From the NCBI GenBank assembly GCA_963530515.1, contig CAUSEC010000001.1, positions 292,609 to 356,608 of the forward strand: a stretch of DNA of 64,000 nucleotides, given 5' to 3'. Under the pieces are notes generated by a model. That model was not told where the DNA came from. It ran no database searches and worked only from the letters and a program-made list of their open reading frames with translations. The position numbers and the translations under genes are program-made. Source of the stretch: CBFFRJ01 sp963530515 (GTDB lineage: Bacteria > Pseudomonadota > Gammaproteobacteria > Enterobacterales > Enterobacteriaceae). Positions 51,052-60,759 of the stretch are shown here, piece after piece (the stretch's first letter is position 1; every line of letters begins with the position of its first letter).

Positions 51052-52272
51052 ATGTCTCACTCAATTACGCGTGAAAATTTTGATGAATGGATGATGCCTG
51101 TTTACGCGCCAGCGCCTTTTATTCCGGTTCGCGGTGAAGGTTCGCGTTTATGGGATCAGCAGGGCAAAGAATACATCGACTTTGCCGGGGGGATTGCCGT
51201 GAATGCGCTCGGGCATGCGCACCCGGCGTTATGTAAGGCGTTGAGTGAGCAGGCCTCACGCTTCTGGCATACCGGTAACGGCTATACCAATGAGCCGGTG
51301 CTGCGGCTGGCCAAACGCTTAATCGACGCCACCTTTGCCGATCGTGTTTTCTTCTGTAACTCCGGGGCGGAAGCCAATGAAGCGGCACTCAAGCTGGCGC
51401 GTAAATACGCTCACGATAAGTTTGGCCCGCATAAAAGCGGCATTGTGGCCTTCAAAAATGCATTTCATGGCCGCACGCTCTTTACCGTTAGCGCGGGCGG
51501 GCAACCGGCCTACTCACAGGATTTTGCGCCCCTGCCACCGGACATCCAGCATGCGCAATACAATTCGCTCGATTCAGCCCGTGCGCTGATTAATGACAAC
51601 ACCTGTGCCGTCATCGTTGAACCGATGCAGGGCGAGGGGGGCGTGGTGCCTGCGAGTCACGCGTTTCTGCAAGGTCTGCGTGAGCTGTGCGATAAGCACC
51701 ATGCGCTGCTGATTTTTGATGAAGTGCAGACTGGCGTGGGCCGCACGGGCGAGCTGTATGCTTATATGCATTACGGCGTGACGCCGGATGTGCTCAGCAC
51801 CGCGAAAGCACTGGGTGGCGGCTTCCCGGTGGCGGCCATTCTCACCACTGAAATATGTTCAAGCGTGATGACGGTGGGTACGCACGGCACCACCTGGGGC
51901 GGCAATCCGCTGGCCTGCGCAGTGGCGGGCGCGGTACTGGATATCGTAAATACCCCGGAAACGCTGGATGGCGTAAAACAGCGCCACCAGTGGTTCAGCG
52001 AACAACTGCAGGCCATCAACGCTCGTGTGAATCTGTTCAGGGAAATCCGTGGAATGGGATTGCTGATCGGGTGTGAACTCCAGCCGGAGTACGCGGGCAA
52101 AGCCAAACAAATTTCTCAGCTCGCAGCTGCCGAAGGGGTCATGGTGCTGATTGCCGGCGGCAATGTGGTACGTTTCGCGCCCGCGCTCAATATCACTCAG
52201 GATGAGGTTTCACGCGGACTGGCGCGCTTTGCAACCGCCTGCGACCACTTCCTTGCGGGGTGCTCATCATGA
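51052..52272 (+). CDS. astC: Succinylornithine transaminase AstC, 406 aa
   Basis: Third step of the arginine succinyltransferase pathway: N2-succinylornithine to the semialdehyde. PLP aminotransferase class III with LIFDEVQTGVGRTG and the PLP-Lys in STAKALGGGFPVA. Length equals E. coli (406 aa). GGAAGAGG precedes the ATG. First gene of astCADBE, with junctions of ATGA overlap type. Confidence 0.95.
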   Translation: MSHSITRENFDEWMMPVYAPAPFIPVRGEGSRLWDQQGKEYIDFAGGIAVNALGHAHPALCKALSEQASRFWHTGNGYTNEPVLRLAKRLIDATFADRVFFCNSGAEANEAALKLARKYAHDKFGPHKSGIVAFKNAFHGRTLFTVSAGGQPAYSQDFAPLPPDIQHAQYNSLDSARALINDNTCAVIVEPMQGEGGVVPASHAFLQGLRELCDKHHALLIFDEVQTGVGRTGELYAYMHYGVTPDVLSTAKALGGGFPVAAILTTEICSSVMTVGTHGTTWGGNPLACAVAGAVLDIVNTPETLDGVKQRHQWFSEQLQAINARVNLFREIRGMGLLIGCELQPEYAGKAKQISQLAAAEGVMVLIAGGNVVRFAPALNITQDEVSRGLARFATACDHFLAGCSS

Positions 52273-53303
52273 TGGTGATTCGTCCTGTCGAACGCACAGA
52301 TTTACCCGCACTGATGGCGCTTGCCGGGAAAACTGGCGGTGGCCTGACGTCACTGCCGGTGGATGAAACCACGCTTTCTGAGCGAATTGAACGTGCGCTG
52401 GAAACCTGGAAGGGGGCGTTGCCGAAAAGCGATCAGGGCTATGTTTTTGTGCTTGAGTCCTCTGACACCGGCGAGGTGGCCGGGATTTGTGCCATCGAAG
52501 TGGCGGTAGGACTTAACGATCCCTGGTACAACTACCGGGTGGGGACGCTGGTGCATGCGTCCAAAGAACTCAACGTCTACAACGCGTTGCCCACGCTGTT
52601 TCTGAGTAATGACCACACCGGCAGCAGCGAGCTGTGCACGCTATTTCTGGACCCGGCCTGGCGCAAAGAGGGAAATGGCTACCTGCTTTCTAAATCTCGC
52701 TTTTTGTTTATGGCGGCCTTTCGCGACCGCTTTAATGAAAAAGTGGTCGCGGAAATGCGCGGCGTGATTGATGAAACCGGCTATTCCCCCTTCTGGGAAA
52801 GCCTCGGCAAACGCTTTTTCTCGATGGAATTTAGCCGGGCAGATTACCTGTGTGGCACCGGGCAAAAGGCATTTATTGCCGAACTGATGCCTAAACATCC
52901 TATTTATACCGATTTTCTCTCCGCTGAGGCCCAGGCGGTGATAGGCCAGGTGCATCCGCAAACGGCACCTGCCCGCACCGTGCTGGAAAAAGAAGGGTTC
53001 CGCTACCGCAACTATGTCGACATTTTCGACGGCGGCCCGACCCTGGAGTGCGATATCGACCGTGTGCGCGCCATCCGCAAAAGCCGTCTGGTGGAGGTGG
53101 TTGAGGGGCAGAGCGCGCCGGGAGAATGGCCGGCCTGCATCGTTGCCAATGAGCAATATCACCAGTTTAGAGCCATGCTTATTTACGCGGAGCCGAATAC
53201 TGAACGGCTGGTGCTGAGCGCCGCACAACTTGATGCACTGAAATGCAAAGCAGGTGACAGCGTCCGTCTGGTTCGCCTGTGCGCGGAGGAGAAAAAATCA
53301 TGA
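52269..53303 (+). CDS. astA: Arginine N-succinyltransferase AstA, 344 aa
   Basis: First step: arginine + succinyl-CoA. GNAT-like fold; starts MMVIRPVERTDLPALMAL, followed by GLTSLPVDE and LFLDPAWRKEGNGYLLS, like E. coli (344 aa). ATG at 52269 overlaps the astC stop by 4 nt (ATGA). Confidence 0.96.
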   Translation: MMVIRPVERTDLPALMALAGKTGGGLTSLPVDETTLSERIERALETWKGALPKSDQGYVFVLESSDTGEVAGICAIEVAVGLNDPWYNYRVGTLVHASKELNVYNALPTLFLSNDHTGSSELCTLFLDPAWRKEGNGYLLSKSRFLFMAAFRDRFNEKVVAEMRGVIDETGYSPFWESLGKRFFSMEFSRADYLCGTGQKAFIAELMPKHPIYTDFLSAEAQAVIGQVHPQTAPARTVLEKEGFRYRNYVDIFDGGPTLECDIDRVRAIRKSRLVEVVEGQSAPGEWPACIVANEQYHQFRAMLIYAEPNTERLVLSAAQLDALKCKAGDSVRLVRLCAEEKKS

Positions 53304-54778
53304 ACCAATGGATTAATGGCGAATGGGTGACCGGGCTGGGTGGGCGACGTATCAAAACCAATCCGGTGAGTAATGAAGCCTTATGGCACGGTTATGACGC
53401 TGATGCATCGCAGGTTGAGGCCGCGTATCAGGCGGCGCGTGCCGCGTTCCCGGCGTGGGCAAAATGTGCCTTTACGCAGCGTCAAAGTATCGTCGAGAAG
53501 TTTGCTGCATTACTGGAGTCCAATAAAGCAGCGCTGACGGAAGTGATCGCCCGGGAAACCGGCAAGCCGCGCTGGGAAGCCGCCACGGAAGTGACGGCGA
53601 TGATCAACAAAGCGACCATTTCGGTGAAAGCGTATCACGCGCGTACCGGCGTTCATCACACCGACATGCCGGATGGCGCGGCGACGTTACGCCACCGTCC
53701 GCATGGCGTGCTGGCCGTGTTTGGCCCTTATAATTTCCCCGGTCATTTACCCAACGGGCACATTATTCCCGCGCTGCTGGCGGGCAATACCCTGATCTTC
53801 AAGCCCAGCGAGCTAACCCCCTGGACCGGTGAGACGGTGGTGAAACTCTGGGAGCAGGCCGGTTTACCGCCTGGGGTATTGAACCTGGTGCAGGGCGGAC
53901 GCGAAACCGGGCAGGCGCTGAGCGCATTGCCGGGCATTGACGGTCTGCTGTTTACCGGCAGTGCGGGCACCGGGTATCAGCTGCATCGCCAGCTTGCGGG
54001 TCAGCCGGAAAAAATCCTCGCGCTGGAAATGGGCGGTAATAACCCGCTCATTGTTGACGACCCGGCGGATATTGATGCAGCGGTGCATCTGGCGATTCAG
54101 TCGGCATTTATCACCGCCGGGCAGCGTTGTACCTGCGCGCGACGGCTGCTGGTGAAGCGCAGTGATGCTGGCGATGCCTTCATGGCGCGACTTATTGAGG
54201 TATCGGCGAAGCTTAACCCTGCAAGCTGGAATGCCGAACCGCCACCGTTCTTTGGTGGATTGATCTCCGTTCAGGCCGCGTTGCAGGTGTATGAAGCCTG
54301 GCAGGCGCATGTTAGCCGGGGTGGACAGACGCTGCTGGAGCCACGCCTGTTGCAGGCGGGCACGTCGCTGCTGAGCCCCGGCATTATCGATATGACCCAG
54401 GCGCAAAACGTGCCGGATGAAGAAGTGTTTGGCCCGCTCCTGTGCGTCTGGCGCTATGACGAGTTTCAAGAGGCCATTGCGCTTGCCAACCACACCCGCT
54501 ATGGCCTGGCCTGCGGCTTAATCTCTCCCGACCGGGAGCGCTTTGAGCAACTGCTGCTGGAAGCGCGGGCGGGCATTGTGAACTGGAACAAACCCTTGAC
54601 CGGTGCGGCCAGTACCGCGCCCTTTGGCGGCGTAGGAGCCTCCGGCAATCACCGACCCAGCGCCTGGTATGCGGCAGACTACTGCGCCTGGCCGATGGCC
54701 AGCCTGGAAACGCCGGATCTGGTCTTACCGACCGCGCTCAGTCCGGGGCTCGACTTCAGCCAGGAGAACAACCGATGA
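53300..54778 (+). CDS. astD: Succinylglutamate semialdehyde dehydrogenase AstD, 492 aa
   Basis: Fourth step, NAD+-dependent oxidation to succinylglutamate. ALDH motifs: FGPYNFPGHLPNGHI, LEMGGNNPL (Glu), catalytic Cys in TAGQRCTCARR, Glu in PDEEVFGPLL. ATG 53300 overlaps the astA stop by 4 nt and gives the E. coli length (492 aa). Confidence 0.96.
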   Translation: MNQWINGEWVTGLGGRRIKTNPVSNEALWHGYDADASQVEAAYQAARAAFPAWAKCAFTQRQSIVEKFAALLESNKAALTEVIARETGKPRWEAATEVTAMINKATISVKAYHARTGVHHTDMPDGAATLRHRPHGVLAVFGPYNFPGHLPNGHIIPALLAGNTLIFKPSELTPWTGETVVKLWEQAGLPPGVLNLVQGGRETGQALSALPGIDGLLFTGSAGTGYQLHRQLAGQPEKILALEMGGNNPLIVDDPADIDAAVHLAIQSAFITAGQRCTCARRLLVKRSDAGDAFMARLIEVSAKLNPASWNAEPPPFFGGLISVQAALQVYEAWQAHVSRGGQTLLEPRLLQAGTSLLSPGIIDMTQAQNVPDEEVFGPLLCVWRYDEFQEAIALANHTRYGLACGLISPDRERFEQLLLEARAGIVNWNKPLTGAASTAPFGGVGASGNHRPSAWYAADYCAWPMASLETPDLVLPTALSPGLDFSQENNR

Positions 54779-56100
54779 AAGCGCGGGAAGTCAATTTTGA
54801 TGGACTGGTGGGCCTGACGCACCACTATGCGGGCTTGTCGTTTGGCAATGAAGCCTCGACGAAACACCGGGATCAGGTCTCGAACCCGCGGCTGGCGGCA
54901 AAGCAGGGATTGCTCAAAATGAAAACCCTTTCGGACGCCGGTTTCCCGCAGGCGGTGATCCCGCCTCAGGAGCGTCCACATGTGGGCATTCTGCGCCAGT
55001 TGGGTTTCAGCGGCAGCGATGAACGGGTGGTTGAAAAGGCCGCCGCGCAGTCGCCCCAGCTGCTCTCCGCCGTAAGTTCGGCTTCATCAATGTGGGTGGC
55101 CAATGCGGCGACGGTGTGCCCTTCGGCTGATGCGCTGGACGGCAAGGTGCATCTGACCGTGGCAAACCTGAACAATAAGTTTCATCGCGCCATTGAAGCC
55201 CCGACCACGGAAGCCGTACTGCGCGCCATTTTTCGCGACGAACAGGCATTTGCGGTGCATAGCGCGCTGCCTCAGGTGGCGATGATGGGTGACGAGGGGG
55301 CCGCAAACCATAACCGCTTCGGAGGGGAGTATGGTGAGCCGGGCGTGCAGATGTTTGTCTATGGGCGGGAAGAGGGCGGCGCAACGCAACCGGGGCGCTA
55401 CCCTGCGCGCCAGACGTTAGAAGCCAGCCAGGCTGTGGCGCGGCTCAACCAGGTCAGCCCGCGTCAGGTGGTCTTCGCTCAGCAAAATCCGGCGGTGATT
55501 GATAGCGGTGTGTTCCATAATGATGTTATCGCCGTCTCCAACCGGCAGGTACTGTTCTGCCATGAGCTGGCGTTCATGCAGCAGCAAAGTTTGCTGGCAA
55601 ATCTGCGGGCGCGCGTGCCGGGGTTTATGGCACTGGAAGTGCCTGATGCGCAAGTGTCCGTTGCCGATGCGGTGGAGACTTACCTCTTCAACAGCCAGCT
55701 TCTGAGCCGTGAAGATGGCAGCATGGTGCTGGTGCTGCCGCAGGAGTCCCGCGAACATCCGGGTGTCTGGCGCTATCTGAGCACGTTGCTCGCCCAGGAC
55801 AACCCGATAAGCGAACTGAAGGTGTTCGACCTGCGGGAAAGCATGTCGAACGGCGGAGGCCCGGCGTGTTTACGCCTGCGCGTGGTGCTCACAGAAGCGG
55901 AAGCGCGGGCGGTGAATCCGGCGGTGATGATGAATGACGCGTTGTTCTATGCCCTTGACGGCTGGATTGACCGTTACTACCGCGACAGGCTCCGGCAAAG
56001 CGATTTGGCCGACCCGCAGTTGCTGCGGGACAATCGGGAAGCGCTCGACAGGCTGACGCAGATTTTGCGACTGGGGTCCGTTTATCCGTTCCAGCTGTAA
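54775..56100 (+). CDS. astB: N-succinylarginine dihydrolase AstB, 441 aa
   Basis: Second step: succinylarginine to succinylornithine, CO2 and ammonia. Amidinotransferase-superfamily enzyme: MKAREVNFDGLVGLTHHYAG, catalytic His in AIDSGVFHNDVIAVSN-type NPAVIDSGVFHND, and Cys near the C-terminus in NGGGPACLRLRV. E. coli 447 aa. Overlaps astD by 4 nt. Confidence 0.95.
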   Translation: MKAREVNFDGLVGLTHHYAGLSFGNEASTKHRDQVSNPRLAAKQGLLKMKTLSDAGFPQAVIPPQERPHVGILRQLGFSGSDERVVEKAAAQSPQLLSAVSSASSMWVANAATVCPSADALDGKVHLTVANLNNKFHRAIEAPTTEAVLRAIFRDEQAFAVHSALPQVAMMGDEGAANHNRFGGEYGEPGVQMFVYGREEGGATQPGRYPARQTLEASQAVARLNQVSPRQVVFAQQNPAVIDSGVFHNDVIAVSNRQVLFCHELAFMQQQSLLANLRARVPGFMALEVPDAQVSVADAVETYLFNSQLLSREDGSMVLVLPQESREHPGVWRYLSTLLAQDNPISELKVFDLRESMSNGGGPACLRLRVVLTEAEARAVNPAVMMNDALFYALDGWIDRYYRDRLRQSDLADPQLLRDNREALDRLTQILRLGSVYPFQL

Positions 56101-56111
56101 CAGGAGGCCGT

Positions 56112-57077
56112 ATGGATAATTTTCTCGCGATGACGTTATCGGGTGAGATGCCGCGCAAAACAGCAGGGGATGCGGGGGGGATCCACTGGCTCTGGCATGA
56201 GCAGGGGATCCTCGAACTTATCCCTGCACAGCCCGCGAAACGGGCGCTGATCATTTCATGTGCCGTCCACGGTAATGAAACGGCGCCGGTAGAGATGGTG
56301 GATGAACTACTGGCAAACCTGTTCAACGGCACGTTAAAGCTGAGCTGGCGGTTGCTGGTGATCATCGGCAATCCGCAGGCGCTGGCACAAAATAAACGTT
56401 ATCTGCACAGCGACCTCAACAGGATGTTCGGCGGTCGCTGGCAGCAATTTCCCGCCAGTGATGAGACCATTCGTGCCGCGCAGCTGGAGCGTGCGGTCAC
56501 CCACTTTTTCAGCGATGACGATGAAGAGCGCTGGCATCTGGATATGCACACCGCAATCCGCGGCTCGTTCCATGTGCGATTTGGCGTACTGCCAGCCCGC
56601 AATGAGCCATGGGATGAAATGTTCCTGAAATGGTTAGGGGATGCCGGGCTGGAAGCGCTGGTGTTCCATCAGGCTCCTGCGGGCACCTTCACGCATTACA
56701 GCAGCGAACAGTTTGACGCCCAGGCCTGCACCCTTGAGTTGGGTAAAGCCTTGCCGTTTGGCGCGAATGACTTAGGCCAGTTTTCCCGCACGGTCTGGGC
56801 GCTGGCGGCATTGCTCGCGGGGGATGCCGTGCCCGAGAACGAGGCCATGCCGCTACGTTACAAGGTCGTGCAGCAGCTCACACGGCATAGCGACGCATTC
56901 GTGCTTTATATGTCGCCCGAGACGCTCAACTTCACTCCCTTTACGCAGGGGACACTGCTGGCAGAAGATCGCGGTGAGCGTTATGTCGTTCAACGAGAAC
57001 AGGAATATATTCTTTTCCCTAACCCAAATGTTGCCGTTGGGCTGAGAGCAGGGTTATTACTCGAGCGTATCAATTAA
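56112..57077 (+). CDS. astE: Succinylglutamate desuccinylase AstE, 321 aa
   Basis: Fifth step: releases glutamate and succinate. Zinc carboxypeptidase-like fold with AVHGNETAPVE-type HGNE motif, NPQALAQNKRY and HLDMHTAIRGS. E. coli 322 aa. Starts 11 bp after astB with AGGAGG upstream. Last gene of the operon. Confidence 0.95.
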   Translation: MDNFLAMTLSGEMPRKTAGDAGGIHWLWHEQGILELIPAQPAKRALIISCAVHGNETAPVEMVDELLANLFNGTLKLSWRLLVIIGNPQALAQNKRYLHSDLNRMFGGRWQQFPASDETIRAAQLERAVTHFFSDDDEERWHLDMHTAIRGSFHVRFGVLPARNEPWDEMFLKWLGDAGLEALVFHQAPAGTFTHYSSEQFDAQACTLELGKALPFGANDLGQFSRTVWALAALLAGDAVPENEAMPLRYKVVQQLTRHSDAFVLYMSPETLNFTPFTQGTLLAEDRGERYVVQREQEYILFPNPNVAVGLRAGLLLERIN

Positions 57078-57084
57078 AAAATAG

Positions 57085-57102
57085 GCCCCGTGAATGCGGG
57101 GC
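57085..57102 (+). terminator. Terminator after astE
   Basis: GCCCCG and CGGGGC (57085-57102) with a 6-nt loop, followed by TTAGTTATT. It lies just past the astE stop and ends the ast operon. Confidence 0.65.
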
Positions 57103-57386
57103 TTAGTTATTATCATTATTAATTACAGATTAATCCTGGCGAAACGGTTTATTAATACGCTTCGCTGTTTTACAATCTCCACTATTCCTATTTAAATCAG
57201 CATATTGAATATTATTTTATCCACTCTCCACTGTTTATCCATATTTCCTCCACAATTGCTGTAAAAATGTTTTTTACACTTTCATTGTTTTACCGATGCT
57301 CTGATTTATTGACGATAAAGCCGCTAAAGTGAATATCGTCAACACGGCAATTGCCGCAAGAAAACATGAAAGTAAGGAATTAAATT
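57103..57386 (+). promoter_or_regulatory. Upstream region of spy with BaeR-box-like site
   Basis: ATTTCCTCCACAATTGCT (57243-57260) matches 13 of 18 positions of the E. coli BaeR consensus TTTTTCTCCATDATTGGC. Spy is a classic BaeSR/CpxAR target. A CpxR-like pair (GTAAA halves on the minus strand, 57294 and 57278) has non-standard spacing. AT-rich DNA (57120-57300) carries the promoter; no gene in the stretch. Confidence 0.55.
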
Positions 57387-57857
57387 ATGCGTAAACTGAC
57401 TGCCCTGATTGTTGCCTCTACCCTGGCGCTTGGCGCTGCTAACCTGGCTCATGCTGCTGATACCACTGCGGCTCCGGCTGATGGTAAACCGGCAATGCAC
57501 CACAAAGGCCCGAAAGGCCCACACCACGACATGATGTTCAAAGGCCTCAACCTGACCGACGCGCAGAAACAGCAAATTCGCGATCTCAGAAAAGGTGAGC
57601 GCGAGCAGATGCAGCAAGAACGCCGCGGTATGCATGAACTGATCGCCAGCGATACCTTCGACAAAGCAAAAGCCGAAGCGCAAATCGCCAAAATGGACGA
57701 GCAGCGTAAAGCTCATATGCTGTCGCATCTGGAAACCCAGAACAAAATTTACAACGTATTAACCCCGGAACAGAAAAAGCAGTTTAATGCCAATTTTGAG
57801 AAGCGTCTGACAGAACGTCCGGCGCCAGAAGGTAAAATGCCGGAACCTGCTGAGTAA
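57387..57857 (+). CDS. spy: Periplasmic chaperone Spy, 156 aa
   Basis: ATP-independent periplasmic chaperone induced by envelope stress. Signal peptide MRKLTALIVASTLALGAANLAHA; mature protein is a cradle-shaped helical dimer with LTDAQKQQIRDL and LTPEQKKQFNANFEKRL (the LTxxQ repeats). Length close to E. coli (161 aa). A long hairpin terminator follows. Confidence 0.96.
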   Translation: MRKLTALIVASTLALGAANLAHAADTTAAPADGKPAMHHKGPKGPHHDMMFKGLNLTDAQKQQIRDLRKGEREQMQQERRGMHELIASDTFDKAKAEAQIAKMDEQRKAHMLSHLETQNKIYNVLTPEQKKQFNANFEKRLTERPAPEGKMPEPAE

Positions 57858-57876
57858 CCCAGCAACCCCTATCAAG

Positions 57877-57940
57877 ACCGCCGGACTTGTCCATAGCACG
57901 TGTTAACGTTGTGGACAGGTCCGGCGGTTTTTTCTTTCTT
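57877..57940 (+). terminator. Long terminator after spy
   Basis: ACCGCCGGAC...GTCCGGCGGT arms (57877-57928) form a long stem with a partly paired middle, then TTTTTTCTTTCTT. The rest of the 317-bp spy-ves gap (to 58174) is unremarkable and should hold the ves promoter. Confidence 0.85.
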
Positions 57941-58174
57941 CCCCTCTTGTAAGCCGCTCCCAGCACGGTATTCTCGTTTAGCCGTCCCTCAGCAAAATTT
58001 TCCATAGACCGTAACATTAAGTTTTTTTTACATGTCGCCACGCGGCATGATTAAGGCAATCCCTTTTCTCTGCCGATAACGCGCTTATGGCCGAGTGGGT
58101 AAAAACATACAGCAAAGCACGCTGCCTCAAGAAGCAGCGGCGCAGACATTGGGCTGCGCCTTTCAGGAGTGATG

Positions 58175-58732
58175 ATGGAATTCTTTGATATCCGCAAAAT
58201 GCCGGTCAATCTCTGGCGTAATGGTGCAGGCGAAACCCGTGAAATTTGTTGTTTCCCGGAGGCCACGCGGGATTTTAGCTGGCGTGCGAGTATTGCTTCT
58301 CTGGCCAGTAACGGAGATTTTCCGCAATTTCCTGGTGTCGACCGGGTGATGACGCTGCTTGAGGGAGGAGAGATTACTCTTGATGCCGGTAGCGCGTTTT
58401 GCCATACCCTAAAGCGTTTTCAGCCCTTCACGTTTGCAGGTGAACAGCATGTCAAAGCACAGCTGCATGATGGTCAAATGTCGATGGACTTCAACATTAT
58501 GACCCGTCGCGATCGCTGCCAGGCCAACGTCCGTATTGCAGACAGAACCTTTACCACTTTCGGTTCACGGGGTGGGGTGGTGTTTGTGCTGAGCGGGGCA
58601 TGGCAATTAGGTGACAAATTGCTCACGGCTGACCAGGGCGCATGCTGGGATGAAGGTCGCCATACGCTGCGCCTGTTAAAGTCAGAAGGCCAGTTGCTGT
58701 TCAGTGAAATCAACTGGCTACCCGGTCATTAA
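58175..58732 (+). CDS. ves: Ves (HutD family) cold- and stress-inducible protein, 185 aa
   Basis: Cupin-like HutD family: MEFFDIRKMPVNLWRNGAGETREICC, then FGSRGGVVFVLSGAWQLGDK and DQGACWDEGRHTL, matching E. coli Ves. Start at ATG 58175 with AGGAG 5 nt upstream; two earlier starts (ATG and GTG) directly precede it. Metabolic role unsettled. Its stop overlaps the convergent cho stop by 4 bp. Confidence 0.93.
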   Translation: MEFFDIRKMPVNLWRNGAGETREICCFPEATRDFSWRASIASLASNGDFPQFPGVDRVMTLLEGGEITLDAGSAFCHTLKRFQPFTFAGEQHVKAQLHDGQMSMDFNIMTRRDRCQANVRIADRTFTTFGSRGGVVFVLSGAWQLGDKLLTADQGACWDEGRHTLRLLKSEGQLLFSEINWLPGH

Positions 58733-59592
58733 TTCAGTTCGATGATGTCATATAAGCCTGACATCATCGGCTTGCATAATATTTTATATCCATCGTGATC
58801 AAACCCCGCGGGTGTGCGGAGTAATTCCGTCGCCTCTGCCAACGTGTTCACAGCACCCAGCCACAACCAGTTATGAACGATATGGTATTGCGTTAATTCG
58901 CCGCCTGTTTCACGCAATGCCACAGCACCTTTCCACGGCCAGCACACCAGCTGCAGGCGGGCCATCGCGGCCGCAAAGCGTGCGTTATGTGCCTCAGGTG
59001 ACTCCTTACCGCAGCAGGCTCCCGCACAGCGTTGCAGGGCGGAGCGAAAACAGCCGCGTCCTTTCGACAGTGATTCCAGGCCTAACAGGCCGTAGCAGAG
59101 CTTTTCTTCATCGGCGATGGATTGCAGCGCCTGTAATGCCGCCCGGCGGTTGGCAAAGAGTCCATAGAGACCCGGTTGCGAGGAAAAATCCACTTCACGG
59201 GCATACACCACCTGCGGTTTGCCGCCCTGTAACAGCAAGGAACAAAGCTGGCGGTTTCGGCGTAACCGTTTATTGAACAGCGGCTGCTGCTCTTTGATAA
59301 GCCTGGCCTCCAGCAGCAGCGCACCCAGTTCTCCGGCAGTACAAACCCAGGTTATCCGCCTGGACTGACGCAGCATGGCCGCTTCATCTGGCGTGCGCAG
59401 GTGCGACAAAACCCGGCTGCGAATATTGACGCTTTTACCGATATACAGCGGCATGGCATCGCTGTCGCCATGGAAAAAATAGACGCCGGGAAGTTTGGGT
59501 AATGCCTCAAGCCACGGGCGGAGATGTTCGGGGTATTCGTAGATGGCCGCCGCTTCGAATTCAAGACGCGGGGCAGATTGACGCCTGCTCAA
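58729..59592 (-). CDS. cho: Excinuclease Cho (UvrC N-terminal homologue), 287 aa
   Basis: GIY-YIG nuclease that makes the 3' incision in nucleotide-excision repair and backs up UvrC. GIY-YIG motif: PGVYFFHGDSDAMPLYIGKS, then Arg in SHLRTPDEA. A cysteine-rich C-terminal part (QRCAGACCGKES) follows. E. coli Cho is 295 aa and SOS-inducible; I could not identify a clear LexA box upstream (59593-59644). Confidence 0.93.
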   Translation of the reverse strand: MSRRQSAPRLEFEAAAIYEYPEHLRPWLEALPKLPGVYFFHGDSDAMPLYIGKSVNIRSRVLSHLRTPDEAAMLRQSRRITWVCTAGELGALLLEARLIKEQQPLFNKRLRRNRQLCSLLLQGGKPQVVYAREVDFSSQPGLYGLFANRRAALQALQSIADEEKLCYGLLGLESLSKGRGCFRSALQRCAGACCGKESPEAHNARFAAAMARLQLVCWPWKGAVALRETGGELTQYHIVHNWLWLGAVNTLAEATELLRTPAGFDHDGYKILCKPMMSGLYDIIELN

Positions 59593-59644
59593 TGCTTACT
59601 CCTGATACTGGTTACCTATCCAGTGTAGCAGGCAATGCGTGGTT

Positions 59645-59669
59645 AAAAAAGAGGCGGCTTTCGCCGCCT
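59645..59669 (-). terminator. Intrinsic terminator of nadE
   Basis: AGGCGGC (59652-59658) and GCCGCCT (59663-59669), a 4-nt loop; on the minus strand C-TTTTTT follows. It lies 7 bp past the nadE stop. Confidence 0.88.
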
Positions 59670-59675
59670 GAGGAT

Positions 59676-60506
59676 TTACTGTTTTTTCCAGAAATCGTCG
59701 AAAACAGTGATGGGAGGACGGCGCTTGTGTTCCGTCTTCAGATACCAGCCTTCAATGATGTGCGATGTGCCAGCATCCAGCGTCTTACCTTCCAGGTAAT
59801 CATCAATGTTTTCATAGGTCACGCCCAGCGCGGCTTCATCCGGCAGGGAAGGGCGATCGTCTTCAAGATCCGCCGTCGGGGCTTTCTTATACAGATGTTC
59901 CGGGCAGCCTAAGAAGGCGAGGCATTGTTTCCCCTGGCGCTTGTTAAGGCGGAAGATCGGGTTAATGTCCGTGCCGCCATCGCCATATTTGGTGAAGAAA
60001 CCGGTGACGGCTTCTGCGGCGTGATCGGTGCCGACCACAACGCCCTTGGTCATCCCGACAATGCTGTACTGGGCTTTCATACGCTCACGCGCTTTTTCGT
60101 TGCCGCGAATGAAATCGCTCAGCTCAATGCCCGCCTCACGCAGCGCCTGCTCACTGGCTAACACCGCACCTTTGATGTTCACGGTCAGTACGCGATCCGG
60201 CTGAATAAACGCGATGGCGTCCTGGCAATCCTGCTCGTCAGCCTGTTTACCGTAGGGCAGACGCACGGCAATAAACTGATAGGCGGTGTCGCCGGTTTCG
60301 TCGCGTAATTCGGTGATGGCGGTCTGGCAAAGTTTACCGGTGAGTGTGGAATCCTGCCCACCGCTAATGCCCAGTACCAGGGATTTTAAAAAGGGATAGG
60401 TCTGAAGGTAGGTTTTCAGAAAATCGACGCTACGGCGTACTTCGTCTTGCGCATGGATGGTCGGTTTGACGCCAAGCGCCTGAATAATCTCTTGTTGCAG
60501 AGTCAT
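59676..60506 (-). CDS. nadE: NH3-dependent NAD synthetase NadE, 276 aa
   Basis: Final step of NAD synthesis: deamido-NAD + ATP + ammonia. PP-loop LGISGGQDSTLTGKL, and GTDHAAEAVTGFFTKYGDGG. Length equals the E. coli short (ammonia-dependent) form. No glutaminase domain. Confidence 0.97.
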   Translation of the reverse strand: MTLQQEIIQALGVKPTIHAQDEVRRSVDFLKTYLQTYPFLKSLVLGISGGQDSTLTGKLCQTAITELRDETGDTAYQFIAVRLPYGKQADEQDCQDAIAFIQPDRVLTVNIKGAVLASEQALREAGIELSDFIRGNEKARERMKAQYSIVGMTKGVVVGTDHAAEAVTGFFTKYGDGGTDINPIFRLNKRQGKQCLAFLGCPEHLYKKAPTADLEDDRPSLPDEAALGVTYENIDDYLEGKTLDAGTSHIIEGWYLKTEHKRRPPITVFDDFWKKQ

Positions 60507-60759
60507 TTAACCCCTCCGTAAGTGAACCTGACTGGCAGGATGCAATATGGTTGATGAGGTCAAATTAACCCTTAAGCAGTAAAACGACAAGGCGCACGGT
60601 TTTGAGTGCCGTAATTTGCGCCGTTTTAGCAGGTTATCCGTGTTTTATTAGAATTTTCCGAAAGTTATGCCAGTTGTCGCGCATAGTTGAAAAATGTAAT
60701 TTTATATTCCAGGCTTAGATAACGCGCTGATACACAAGCGGATAAAAAGAGGAAGGAAT

